Assembly: GCA_018806985.1 (NCBI GenBank)
Contig: JADANN010000466.1
Location: 1,620,852-1,684,851 of the forward strand
DNA: 64,000 nt
Origin: Angiostrongylus vasorum
Taxonomy: Eukaryota > Nematoda > Chromadorea > Rhabditida > Metastrongylidae
Direction of reading: 5' to 3'
In this document: positions 1 through 9,399 of the stretch, one piece after another
How the letters are laid out: the number at the start of each line of letters is the position of its first letter
How positions within the stretch are numbered: the stretch's first letter is position 1
Notes under the pieces: generated by a model
The model's database searches: none
Told to the model about the DNA's origin: nothing
Seen by the model: only the letters and a program-made list of their open reading frames with translations
Program-made: the position numbers and the translations under genes

Positions 1-132
1 AAAATTGACCCACCCACTATTTTCCTACAAAGGGAATTCTCCAAATAGTGAACACAATAAGATTCCTTCGACTTACACTTCTTCAATTGCGCGTACATGT
101 TGTCTTGCTTGCATCGAAGAGAGGCGCGTTCA

Positions 133-204
133 GGGCCAAGCCGTGATTCGAACCCGGGACCTCTCGCACACGAAGCGAAAGTCATGTCCCTAGACCATCC
201 AGCC
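133..204 (-). tRNA. tRNA-Pro-derived pseudogene, unit 1 of a tandem array
   Basis: Read on the minus strand, these 72 nt fold as a tRNA. The 5' acceptor strand, a D arm with GATGGTCTAG, an anticodon stem closed by TTCGC/GCGAG, and a T arm CCGGG-TTCGAAT are all visible. The body resembles nematode tRNA-Pro, but the anticodon loop reads TTCGTGT (CGT in the anticodon position), one T-stem pair is broken and the acceptor relies on G-U pairs. No T-run terminator follows. It is probably a decayed copy, not a working tRNA. Confidence 0.5.
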
Positions 205-501
205 ACTGTGAGTATTTTTTGCTTTTCGCTTTTCTCAAACACAAGTAAAGCGCTTGGTTTGAAGCGGTGCAACTCATCACAGTGATTTGAGGAGATTGAG
301 ATCTGCTCAGGATTTGTGCCGAACTGGCGTTTGAACGCAGGATATCTTGCACCCGAGCGGAGCGATAGCCATACATCTAGACCATCCGCCCACTGTCACT
401 ATTTCGCCTCTTCGCTCTAGTCAAACACCAAGAAGCCGCGTTTGCCGCCTCAGCGCAACTCGTGAATGTGATTGTGGGCGATTGAGTTGTACGCAAATTC
501 T
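205..501. repeat. Spacers of the tandem tRNA-Pro-like array (period about 185 bp)
   Basis: The two spacers are homologous. Both contain a CCACTGT start, a TTCGC-TTTTCTC/CTCTAG-TCAAACAC block and a G-rich ATTGAG block before the next tRNA body. The whole unit (tRNA plus about 110 bp of flank) was therefore duplicated in tandem, not the tRNA alone. Unit starts are 183 and 186 bp apart. Confidence 0.55.
316..390 (-). tRNA. tRNA-Pro-derived pseudogene, unit 2 (most decayed)
   Basis: This is the middle member of the array. GGCGGATGGTCTAG (D arm) and a GGTGCAAGATATCCTGCG anticodon/T-arm region can be aligned to the flanking units, but stems are disrupted and about 3 nt are inserted. It is non-functional by inspection and is recognisable mainly from its position and flanks. 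Confidence 0.4.
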
Positions 502-573
502 GGTCCGAACCGAGATTCGAACCCGGGACCACTCGCACCCGATGCGAGAATCATAACCCTAGACCATCCCGCC
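502..573 (-). tRNA. tRNA-Pro(CGG)-like sequence, unit 3
   Basis: This is the best-preserved unit. It has a 72-nt cloverleaf on the minus strand with anticodon stem CTCGC/GCGAG, loop ATCGGGT (anticodon CGG, proline) and T arm CCGGG-TTCGAAT-CTCGG. Two acceptor pairs are mismatched (about 5 of 7 pair), and the D loop has lost the usual GG pair. There is no oligo-T terminator on its 3' side. It is either a pseudogene or a weak tRNA-Pro gene. A covariance-model score would decide. Confidence 0.5.
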
Positions 574-589
574 ACTATCACCTTCTCCC

Positions 590-1490
590 TGGTCTAATGG
601 TTACGAAACTGCAACTCCTCGGGGTAAGTGGAGAGGAAAACCCAAACCCCGCAAACGACAGACCCAGAAGTAATAAGGTCCAGTTTATCCCACCCTTTAT
701 TTCAAAGAAAATCAGTGCATCTATAAAACGTTGCTTAATAAGGGCCGATCTAACGAATTCGGTAAGAGCGGTAGAAATACCATCAGGCACTCTAAAACGC
801 CAGCTAATTCGTTATCACCTTTATGATCGTCTATATGCAACGAAAAAGTGCATAATTTGCCCTAAGGTAGAGACGGTGATTGCATGAGTTCTGGCACGGT
901 GTACCTAATCTCTTGTAAAGCGTGTGGGGACGAATACTTTGGCGAAACGGGTAGACCGCTCTGCATCCGTATAAAAAGAACATCTAGTCGGTAAATCTAA
1001 ATTGAAACCAAGCACTCCACTAGGCGCACATAGGACGCAGAAACACAACGGAGAAGATTTTGAAGTGGGAGTCACTATCCTCACGCAGGAATCCAAAACA
1101 TCAGCGCGTAAACTCTTGCAGCTCTTTGGATTAATTCCAAAAATCCAAAAAATGAACCGCAAAGAGGACTGCCTTGTCATCACGCATGACCTCGCGCCAT
1201 ACCTCAAGCTGATTCGATGACCTGACCCAGGGCACAGTCCTGGCCCATGTAAAGCTCTGTGCGACTGCTCTCCACCAACGAATTGAAGTACAACGAATAA
1301 ACGGTGTGTGTTCAAATAAAGCTGTTTATCATGCGAATGCAAATTTATTTGTTTTATCTGCTAGGGTCATGAAAGTGTTTGGCTGAGTAGATCGCGTGTC
1401 AATTTGACTTTTCTAGACTCTGAAGAAGGCGAAACCGCCGAAACATCAGTTATTGTCCTAATAAATTCTATAATACCAACCTTTTGCCTG
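590..1490 (+). mobile_element. Penelope-like element, 3' part (RT tail, GIY-YIG endonuclease, terminal repeat)
   Basis: This is the degraded C-terminal half of a Penelope-like retroelement ORF. Residues read in order: a basic segment ending PSGTLKRQLIRYHLYDRL, a Cys motif (CIICP), then, after frame changes, VYLISCKACGDEYFGETGRP near 900-955. That is the GIY-YIG nuclease core, with VYL and YFG as its two half-motifs. It continues as TPLGAHRTQKHNGEDFEV to about 1219. Frameshifts and stops make it inactive. After the ORF come about 260 nt ending in the CTGAAGAAGGCGAAACCGCC motif (1420-1439) and an AATAAA-like tail, as in the other PLE copies here. PLEs normally encode RT plus GIY-YIG; the RT catalytic core is missing from this copy. 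Confidence 0.8.
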
Positions 1491-2299
1491 CTTATTGAAG
1501 AAAAATAGCGAATTATTCCCAAATTCTCACCTTAATTCTTCTTGAGCATTCATCCTAATAGAATTGCAAATCTGCATTGACACACCGATTATTCTGCTCC
1601 AGAGGTGACCCTCCAAATATTGGACATAATAGTGATATTCCGGCTCGCATATCCGCAATTGAGCCAACATTTCTTCCTCTTTGAGTCATAGAGAGGTGCG
1701 TAGTAGTCGGATTTCGATGTTCAGTACTTTGTCGCTGTCCTTTCGCAGACCTCATAATTTGTGTGGAAGTGTTCATTATATAAAGTTCGGGACGATTTGT
1801 TGTTTAACGCATTGGCAGAGAAAGTACGTCGTTTGTCTAGTGGATGTCGGTGCAAAGTCGGAAGTACCTTACTGGTACGTCATGACAACCTTTCGACATC
1901 TTTGCCTTCTTCACAGCCGAATTGGTCTGAGTTATTGCTCACAATAGTTCTTTCGGTCATTTGAAATTTTGTTACGCTCTATGCTAGCTGACAATGGCAA
2001 CGACTGCTGTAAGATGGATTGTCATCAGGTGTCAGCAACAACCGCCTTGTATTAAAGAGTATTTTCGGTGAGGTTCTTCATTCGAGCGGTATTCCACCGG
2101 ATTCGACTCGATGGGATTACGAAGAACCACGTCGATCGTCGTCGGAAGAAGGAGTATCCGTTGACAATCGACTCAGGTCAATGAATTCGGAGGCGCCCAG
2201 ACGTTAACCGAATAAAAACTTTTCACCAAACTTGTGTTAGCTTATCAATGAAAGCAAACGATGAGTATTTGGAAGAAGTTGTTTACGAGTGAATAAAAT
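1491..2299. other. Unassigned sequence between PLE tails
   Basis: No gene was recognised. Short open frames on both strands (for example 1555-1776 minus and 1681-1947 plus) have no family resemblance and no splice-bounded structure I can support. The sequence may be PLE 5' material or a diverged insertion. Confidence 0.3.
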
Positions 2300-2450
2300 T
2301 TACATGTTAAGTTTTATCTGCAGAGGTCAAGGCAGTGTTTGACTGAGTAGATTGCACCCTCAAATTGGCCTTCCTAGGTTCTTAAGAGCGCAGAACCGCC
2401 GAAGTGTCAGATATTGTGAATTAATAAACGTTGTGCTAACAACTTAGTTT
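2300..2450 (+). mobile_element. Solitary PLE terminal repeat, second copy
   Basis: It aligns with 1340-1480. Shared blocks are TTTTATCTGC, GTGTTTGACTGAGTAGAT and the GCGCAGAACCGCCGAAGTGTCAG version of the conserved terminal hairpin, followed by AATAAA. No coding sequence precedes it. Confidence 0.6.
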
Positions 2451-2459
2451 TGCTCATCA

Positions 2460-3060
2460 AGAAAAGCAGCAAATTGTTATAAGATAGTCAGATATGTAAC
2501 TAATTAAAAGCTGCAAACTTCATAGATGATACTTGAAATGCTTCTTGAACAGTGTCTTATTGTTAGACGACGTTGTTTTTTCTTTCCTGATTGTCGTTCA
2601 AGAAGTTCCTAAGTTACCATTACAAGTAGTGACTAATCACTGAAAGTTGCAGGAAGGTTTTCCGCCGTGTCATTTCCGGTAATAGCAAGCACTCCACAAA
2701 TGGAAACTCGAAATACTAGATGTGAAGGAGAACCGATGAAAATTCTTCTCCTCACCAGCAGAAGCACTAGTGACTGGATACGTGTATTCCGAGCAACGGC
2801 ATTGCGTGATATATGTAGTGGCTCCTGACTACTTCGTTACCACCCACGAATACAGCTAGTTTACGTAAGTCGCGAAAGTTCGTCAGTTCATAGTCGTATC
2901 CATTTAAATCAACTGAATTCTCCTAAAGCCCACTCTACCTTCCTTAAATGTCAGTTGTTCCCATCCCGTTATCCGGCATATCTCGCCACCGAACTAAATC
3001 CTGTCTGATTTTTCTGAAAACGGGGTATTATTCAAAGATCTAAATAGTATAGTTTGTTTC
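2460..3060. other. Intergenic, nothing recognised
   Basis: About 600 bp without a supportable gene or known repeat. Short frames lack family motifs. Confidence 0.3.
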
Positions 3061-3063
3061 GAT

Positions 3064-3560
3064 GAGTGAGCCGGTTATCACCTGTATCACCTGCATCCCT
3101 TCTACTCTCATCGATCGCCGGGTGACTCGAGTGGACACCAGTAAATCTTCCATTCTTCCCTGTCACGATGGCGATGACGAAGATGACGAAGACCGTCAAA
3201 GCCGGTATTGATCCACATTTCTTCAATCGTAAACATCCGACTCGACTTCTTTGTTGTTCGAATGAATCGGCGTTCATGGCCAAACGCGTGTTGACGAGAA
3301 CGCCAACGCCGCCGACTCCTTTACTATTGCAGTTTCAGAGAAACAGATCTTCTTCGGTGTCATAGACGACATTGAATGATTGGTCTCTTCTCTCGGCCAG
3401 TCCGATAACGTCGCAGCATATCCTTTTTGCTTGCATGATCAAGTCTTCTATCGGGGACTCAGATACAAGTGCGTGTGCATTGTAAGTACAGATCGTCATA
3501 TTAGTCCTTTGCGATTTAGTCAGCATAAAATGGCTCTGATATTTTAGCAGCTTCTCTGTT
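3064..3560 (-). mobile_element. Internally deleted RTE non-LTR retrotransposon
   Basis: On the minus strand it starts with the endonuclease N-terminus, MTICTYNAHALVSESPIEDL, and continues to [11 protein letters not shown] in an adjacent frame. These align with the RTE copies at 36.07 and 43.65 kb. It then jumps directly to the extreme 3' end of the element (GGAAGAATGGAAGATTTACTGG followed by GCAGGTGATACAGGTGATAA). The rest of the endonuclease and the whole reverse transcriptase are absent, so this is a short non-autonomous derivative. The terminal GGTGATACAGGTGAT repeat is the RTE tail. Confidence 0.8.
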
Positions 3561-3665
3561 GTAAACTGCATGTCAATTTGACCTTTCCAGGCTCTGAGGA
3601 AGGCGAAATCCGCCGAAACGTCAACTTGTTCGTGAATAAAGAATAAAAATAACACTTCGTGTTTG
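3561..3665 (+). mobile_element. Solitary PLE terminal repeat, third copy
   Basis: It carries ACTGCATGTCAATTTGACC, then CTGAGGAAGGCGAAATCCGC (from 3594), CGAAACGTCA and AATAAA, closely matching 1390-1470. It abuts the 5' edge of the deleted RTE. Confidence 0.65.
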
Positions 3666-3981
3666 CTCGACAAGAATACGAAGAATTACTTGATCAATGC
3701 CGTGGTTAATAGAAACTCGGACGTGGGATTTATTGGGAGTGTAACAGAGTCGGAAGGACCGTTGAGTGGATAAGGGATAGAGTGGAATTTTGGATCCATT
3801 ATTTGATTTTTTGGCTTTTCTTAGAGTTCCAAACGCCTCCCCTATTACTCATCTTCCTCATATTCTTTTTTTTGAAACAGTTCTCATCTTCGTCGAATAT
3901 GTGAAACGTTCGGATGACTTCATTTCTGTAATAAACCAACAACCATTCGTCTCAATTTGGTTACCATCGCACCATTCTTTT

Positions 3982-4160
3982 TTATGAACTGTGTTGCTCT
4001 ACATGCAGTCCTAGCGTTTCCCCTTTCGCAGACATCGACTCCTTCTCAGCGATAATTGTGGAAAAGATGGTGATATCGTTAGCAAAGCAAGGACTCGACA
4101 ACATGGTTTCTTTTATGAGCACATGTGTTAATCTTTTAAGTGCCGAGATATTCAGTTCAA
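3982..4160 (-). pseudogene. Possible reverse-transcriptase remnant
   Basis: A minus-strand frame reads CFANDITIFSTIIAEKESM. This resembles the RTE motif around the catalytic FADD (F-A-N-D here, the first Asp replaced). The match is short and there is no flanking RT sequence, so it could be chance. Confidence 0.3.
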
Positions 4161-4239
4161 AACAGTGGTGAGCAGCTTTAGCGAATTGAACTAATAACGC
4201 CCATAAAAAAATTTTAAGCCGCTCTTTGCCCAAGTCTGT

Positions 4240-4580
4240 TCGTTAATTGGTTGCGATAGCAATTGAATAGGGTTGTTATATGGCGCGAGCTATTTTTGTT
4301 CGTCAAGCACTGCGAGCACGGCCTTCAATAGAGATGAATGCCTTTCCCAGCAGGTGACACTTGTTGCAGACCTATAGACGTAGACTCTTGCTAAAGATGC
4401 AAACCAGACTATAGTTGAGACCATTCTTTCGATTAATATTCTTGGATAATCATGAATGAGGTTCTCCATTAGTCTGGATTCCTTTCTTAATGAGGATACA
4501 TTCAGAATGAACTCAGTATGATGTCTCCTTCATTCACCCCAAGAAATTCTAGAAGCAAGAAGAAAACCGTTAAGAGTTTA
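4240..4580. other. Intergenic, nothing recognised
   Basis: No exon of the neighbouring CDC50-like gene (its missing last exon was searched for here) and no known repeat was seen. Confidence 0.3.
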
Positions 4581-4584
4581 CTTG

Positions 4585-4870
4585 TTATTTTTTTACTTGA
4601 TAGTCATCACATCACAACAAGAACAACTGTGAAGATCCCAGTCTTTCCTGCATTCAGTTCGTTTTCTTCGAATTCATCGTCCACAAAGGTTTTGGAATAT
4701 TTTGCGTGTTTTTTTGGCTGCTGCTTGAGGATTTCGTCTTCTTTACGATTATCGTAGAAAGCTGATCGAGTCAATTCTTTGTGTAATCTCGGAGACAGCC
4801 GAGCTAAGGCATTCCCACGTGGATTGGAGGAGAGAGTTGGAGCGGGGATTGGTCTAGCGACTTTTATTCC
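4585..4870 (-). repeat. SINE-C, 3' part
   Basis: On the minus strand it contains CTCTCCTCCAATCCACGTGG, ATCCTCAAGCAGCAGCC and ACCTTTGTGGACGATGAATT, shared with copies at 22.44 and 47.23 kb. The tRNA-like head is missing. Confidence 0.6.
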
Positions 4871-4996
4871 TAGTCGACAACATCATTAACCACTTCGCTA
4901 TTCTCGCCCCTAACCTGTTATTAATGATTTGAAATACGATGAAGAAGTAGTTTCTGATCAGAAGACGCTGAAGACATTATAGAACTTTACACTTAC

Positions 4997-7900
4997 TGTA
5001 GTTAATCACCAGTGTATAGACACCGTTCGGCAAACCATCGCGAAATCCATCCACCTGTAAACATTGAATGTACTTATTCTTAAATATTTGGATGATCTAT
5101 TGTCACTACGGTACTAAGAACTTCAGCATGTTCTTCATCAAAATGTTATGTTATGGTGTTGGTTGGACTCAAGAATGTTTCACTTCCTGTAGTCCCGAGA
5201 AACACTCGATGTGGCATCTTTAGGTCATTGCCAGAAGTAATCGTCAGTTCTTGTGGTCCAGAAGGAGGTTTGCCACATGCTAAGCTTCCAGATAAGACTG
5301 TTCAACTTTTTATTAACCTGGTTGAGTTTCGGTAGACGGGCGTCGGCTGAACTTCACAGGCCCACGCCCAAAACCCAAAAATATTCAACAATCGCGATGT
5401 TGATGTTCCATTAGTGTGTGTTCTTATAAGAGTTAGATATAAGAAGTTGATTAAATCTTTATATCTAGTTGGATATATCTAAGAAGGAATGGAAAAAATG
5501 TGCAAATGCAACCAATTCTTTGATGTCTTCGTGATCAGCAAGAGCTTATTCACATAACTATCCAAATTACACCCTTTTCAAAGAATTCTAAACAGTGGTG
5601 CATTTACATAAAAATTTAAGGATCTACTTGCTCACTTCATTATCAAGAGTTCTGTAGTGTTTTCTGAAGTTTGGGAGTGCGGATGTTTGCATCCATACCA
5701 TGAAGTCAACATTTTCGAAGGCAATACCGGTACCCGGAACACCGAAGCCTAGTTTGCACACGTCAGTTTGCCACCACGGTGGCCTCATAGTGTTCTGTAA
5801 GTGACCAATTCCGTTCATGTCCTGTTCTTCTGACCTAGAATTCTCAACAAATCCCAGCCTTTAACTAAAATAATAGAAATAAATATAAAAAACAAAACAT
5901 TGGAAGATTATGAATGACATATACGTTATTAGAAAAGCAATGAATCTCTCACACTTATTCTGCTTAATTAATACCCCTCACCGTACCGGAGCATATGTAA
6001 ATTGCTATTAAAACCGTCTTAGTACGCATGTCTGCTGGACATTTCGTTGAAAAGTGATTACAACTGCTATTAATGAAAAACATGCCTTATTTGTATTTTT
6101 ACTTCATGACCTTACACCAGATATATCGCACTATACGAATTCTAGCCCTTCACGAACTTCATTGGTTTTCCTGCTGTCTATCAGACACAAGGGCCTCCGA
6201 ACTTTTTGAGTGTAAGTTCGGCTTCTACATGGAAATTTTTTTTGTCTTCGTCAGGAATGACATGAATGTTGACCAAGTTGATTCTCTCTCGAGTACTGGC
6301 ATAGCCGCGCTAGAACGTTCTCAGATGGAGTGGAGGGAGTGAGCTGATTCCAGAAAAATTCGTTACCGACCTCCTAACCCCGGAGGGATGAAAAACTTAT
6401 GGGCTTCGGCGCTGGGTCGGAGCGCAAGATAGGCTGGGTCGTCCGTGTAACGAAGGAGATCACTACCACTGCGCGAACCATGCCAATGAATGAACCTACG
6501 CACTTGGATATTTGGATGGCCGTCTTTAATAGTTGTGTGCTCCCCGCATAATTTCCATTTTTCGTAGATTTGCTGGCTTAGCCACTGTGGTCCCTTGGAT
6601 TCCGGAGGACAGCTTGGCCAAACTCTGCCCTAGGTCATCACCACCACAGGCAGTCGCAGTTCTTGTGGATCAGAGGGAGAATTTACTATCATGCGACTAG
6701 TTTGACACCATCAATACCACAATGGCAGTGGATCCTGGTTTTGGTTTGCTCTTAGTTAGGCTTCCAGATAGAAACGATGAACTCCTTCTCAGCTTGAGAG
6801 GCCCACTGGAGGATGAACCCCGCTGAACATCGCGGCCCGACACCCACAAAAATTTCCCAGCAACGATAAGTTGGAGGAAATGTAATATAGTTCATCATCA
6901 ATTAAGCTCATATCTTTTATCATTTCAGTCATCCAAAGATTTAAATTCTCAAGATGAGCGCATATATGTCGGTGTATTGGCCCTCTGAAATTTTCCAAGT
7001 CGGCCTGTTAAGCCAGCTAACCTGGGCAACAACAAGATGCTTTGGCACAACGAGAAAAATTGAGCACCTAGATGAATTGAATTACTACTTAAAGTTGGAA
7101 CTCCGTTTTTCCATAAAAATTTCACTAAGCCCGCAGGTATTCAGAAGCTATGAAAAAGAAGAATGTTTCATTTTTGCCACTGATTCTTCACCCTATCTTA
7201 ACATCTATCAATTATTTTTAACAACAGCTTGAGAAGCTTAAAAGCTTTCAAATTCAAATAACCTGAAAAGCATCACAAAGGGTCTGATTCCCTTCAAGCT
7301 TTGGATTACGGAACTTTCGTTTCTTTACTATGTCCGATATCACGTCTCTTGTAGTGAATGGAACAATAATGACCGCTCCATGTTTATCGTGGAAAAACAG
7401 TTTGAAGCTGTCTGAAAAGAAGTATACTCATTTTACCAATGTTTTTAGCTTTTATTTACCAGTTATTTCTATGGCAGGGTCCTGTGAAATACAACCATAA
7501 GGACCCTGAGATATGAGCAAAATCCTATATCTCAGTTGGGTTTCGAACCCTCGGTCTTTTTGCCACGCAGCTCACGGGCTATCCACTACACTAACAAACG
7601 CCGTTGGTTTACCTTTCTGTGGGTTAACTTTTTACTCCATCGGCGCTATCAGCAATCGCCCGTCGACGAGAATGATAATCTATGATAATCTCTTTTGGAA
7701 TTTAGAGACTCTTTCCTTCTTTTTTTATTCTTTTGAACTTCCATTGGAAAACCACGAGCTCACCGTTGAACATGGAATTTGCGACGAATCCACAAGGAGC
7801 ATATACAAAATTGGTGGCACGATCAAGAGGTTTACAACCGGTTACCTAGAAAAAAAAACTATTCCGAGCCACTGAGAGAGCTCAAAAAAATTGAAAACTG

Positions 7901-9345
7901 AAGAGGAAACCGGAGAATGAGGACAAAAAATGATTTTGGCACTTTTCGTACTCAGTGTGCACTTTGAAAAGAGTTTGAGAGAATCGGGATAGAACTTTTG
8001 GCCTCAAATTTAATTGGAAAAAAAAGTTCCAAAAAAGTATAAAGATGACCGTACCTCATTTAGATTCCCCAAAAGTTGAACGTCATTGCGAGAGTGTACG
8101 TATAGTTTATTGTTTTGGTAAAATTCTTTTAAACCATAGTAGAATTTCACGCTTCCCTAAAAAGTACAAGTGCAAACTTTCCGTCGACTACTACAAATAA
8201 AAGAATTGGATTAGAAACGATTACCGTGTAGTTGTCAGCAATCCTAAATGAAAGATGACACTGTACAGCACCGTCAGCATAGGAGAAATTTGTTATGTGT
8301 GCCGTCGATTCTCCGGTGAGGGTCGTGCAGTTCGTGTACTTGATGACAAACTCCAAAGCTGAATTGAACATTCTATAAGAAGCAATACACTGAAAAACTC
8401 TATAATAGTTCAAAATTGCCTTCTAGATTTCTTCTTCTTCTAATTTATTTTACCAACTAACACCTCTTGGGCTTAAGCAGCAGACTCATTTCTCAGAAAT
8501 GACTCGTGAACTCACAGTGGTCAACGGCAAATTTCAAGATGATACCAATTCCAAGGAAGATAAGACCAAGGGCAGTTGTGTAGGGAAAGGCATTTCCAGC
8601 GGTGATAACTGGTCGGAAAGCCGATAGTCGTTGTTGACGCCATGCACTATCTAAATGTTCAGTGCTTCGAAAAGTGAAAATAATCCTGGGGTTTAAATTT
8701 TCAATATTATAGAAACAATTTTCTTGCGAAACAAAGAGTTTTGAAACTAACTGGAATTATGACTACTTTGTTTACTCAAGTAATCTATTGGTTATGAACT
8801 GTCATCCGTACAAATAAATGCACCATTTTCACAATGGTTTACCATCCAACCATGACAAAAGGTGTTCTTAGGTTGTCATTTCCTGTGTAGAACCTCAGAT
8901 TCATCCTCACTGCAGGTAAACATAACTATAAATGAATTTAATCATCTGTTTCATCTGAGTGCCTCAATTAGAGCAAACCAGTGGTGGGAGTCGGTGCCTT
9001 CCACGCGTGAAGAAACCTAGCTGCATGGCGGCCAATGTTTTCCTCACGAGAGCAGGCAACTGGCTATGGTGGCGCGCGACCTAGGTGCACCCTGTCACGG
9101 GTATCTCAGGCTCTGAGACAACAAATGCAATAAACCTTTTATACCGGTCACAACATTTGCTTTCATCAGTACTAACAGAAACGGGCTCTAAGTTATTTAA
9201 GTACTAGGTTTGAATATTTAAGGGTGTAAAACGTGAGGAATTCCATATTGCGCTCATAAATTGCAACTGTCTTGATTTGTAACTTGCCAATGGGCTGGTT
9301 TCTCCTTCCTCGACACCTAGGGATTTTTGGGATGTCGTCAGGCAT
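4997..9345 (-). CDS. CDC50/TMEM30-family P4-ATPase (lipid flippase) subunit, 3' end not found
   Basis: Exons on the minus strand, with phases that agree at every junction: 9345-9317 (or -9284; start Met, least certain), 8664-8516, 8358-8225, 8156-8055, 7845-7764, 7411-7263, 5794-5636 and 5054-4997. Together they encode about 287 residues. Family landmarks in order: SAWRQQRLSAFRPVITAG before TM1 (about residues 30-60), KYTNC, FYYGLKEFYQNNKLYV, APCGFVANSMFN, KKRKFRNPK, RPPWWQ, DFMVWMQTSALPNFRKHY and LPNGVYTLVINY. CDC50 proteins are beta-subunits that let P4-ATPases leave the ER and move lipids across membranes. Ectodomain cysteines and NxT/NxS sites are present. The last exon (NYPV-type strand plus TM2) is missing: it is disrupted, left of the window, or overlooked. 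A SINE-A lies in the intron at 7.45-7.67 kb, and a SINE-C and a repeat D lie in the 7.26-5.79 kb intron. Donors are mostly GTGAG/GTAAG; acceptors at 8664 and 8358 are weaker. Confidence 0.85.
5220..5400 (-). repeat. Repeat D, partial
   Basis: CAGTTCTTGTGGTCCAGAAG, GAGGTTTGCCAC and AAGCTTCCAGATAAGA match the minus-strand copy at 6.49-6.88 kb. It lies in the intron between the last two recognised exons of the CDC50-like gene. Confidence 0.55.
6290..6485 (-). repeat. SINE-C, 5' part
   Basis: The minus strand gives a tRNA-like head (CGCGCAGTGGTAGTGATCTC), then CATCCCTCCGGGGTTAGGAG and GAACGTTCTAGC, like the copy at 22.44 kb. The 3' part is missing. Confidence 0.5.
6490..6885 (-). repeat. Repeat D, near full length
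   Basis: It shares GCACTTGGATATTTGGATGG, TGGCTTAGCCACTGTGG, TCATCACCACCACAGGCAGT, TTGTGGATCAGAGGGAGA and CCGACACCCAC with copies at 60.8 and 63.1 kb. It is intronic in the CDC50-like gene. Confidence 0.7.
7447..7670 (-). repeat. SINE-A with well-preserved tRNA-like promoter
   Basis: The minus strand reads TTAGTGTAGTGGATAGCCCG (A-box-like), then GGGTTCGAAACCC (B box), then an end with a CTGCC/GGCAG-type hairpin partner (ATGGCAGGGTCCTG on plus) and TAAATAA. This copy shows most clearly that the family is tRNA-derived. It lies inside an intron of the CDC50-like gene. Confidence 0.7.
8980..9150. other. Unassigned block in the first intron of the CDC50-like gene
   Basis: A relatively G+C-rich stretch (GGTGGGAGTCGGTGCC ... 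GGTGGCGCGCGACC) ends with AGGCTCTGAGACAACAAATG and AATAAA. The ending recalls the PLE tail motif, but the hairpin is missing. It may be another repeat. Confidence 0.25.
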
Positions 9346-9399
9346 CACCCGCTTATTCTCACTTCGATTCCCACATGACGACCACAGATACACAAATTA

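Noticed and set aside
7513..7875. A 120-codon plus-strand ORF
   Set aside because: Its first half is a reversed SINE-A, and its second half is antisense to a clear exon of the CDC50-like gene.
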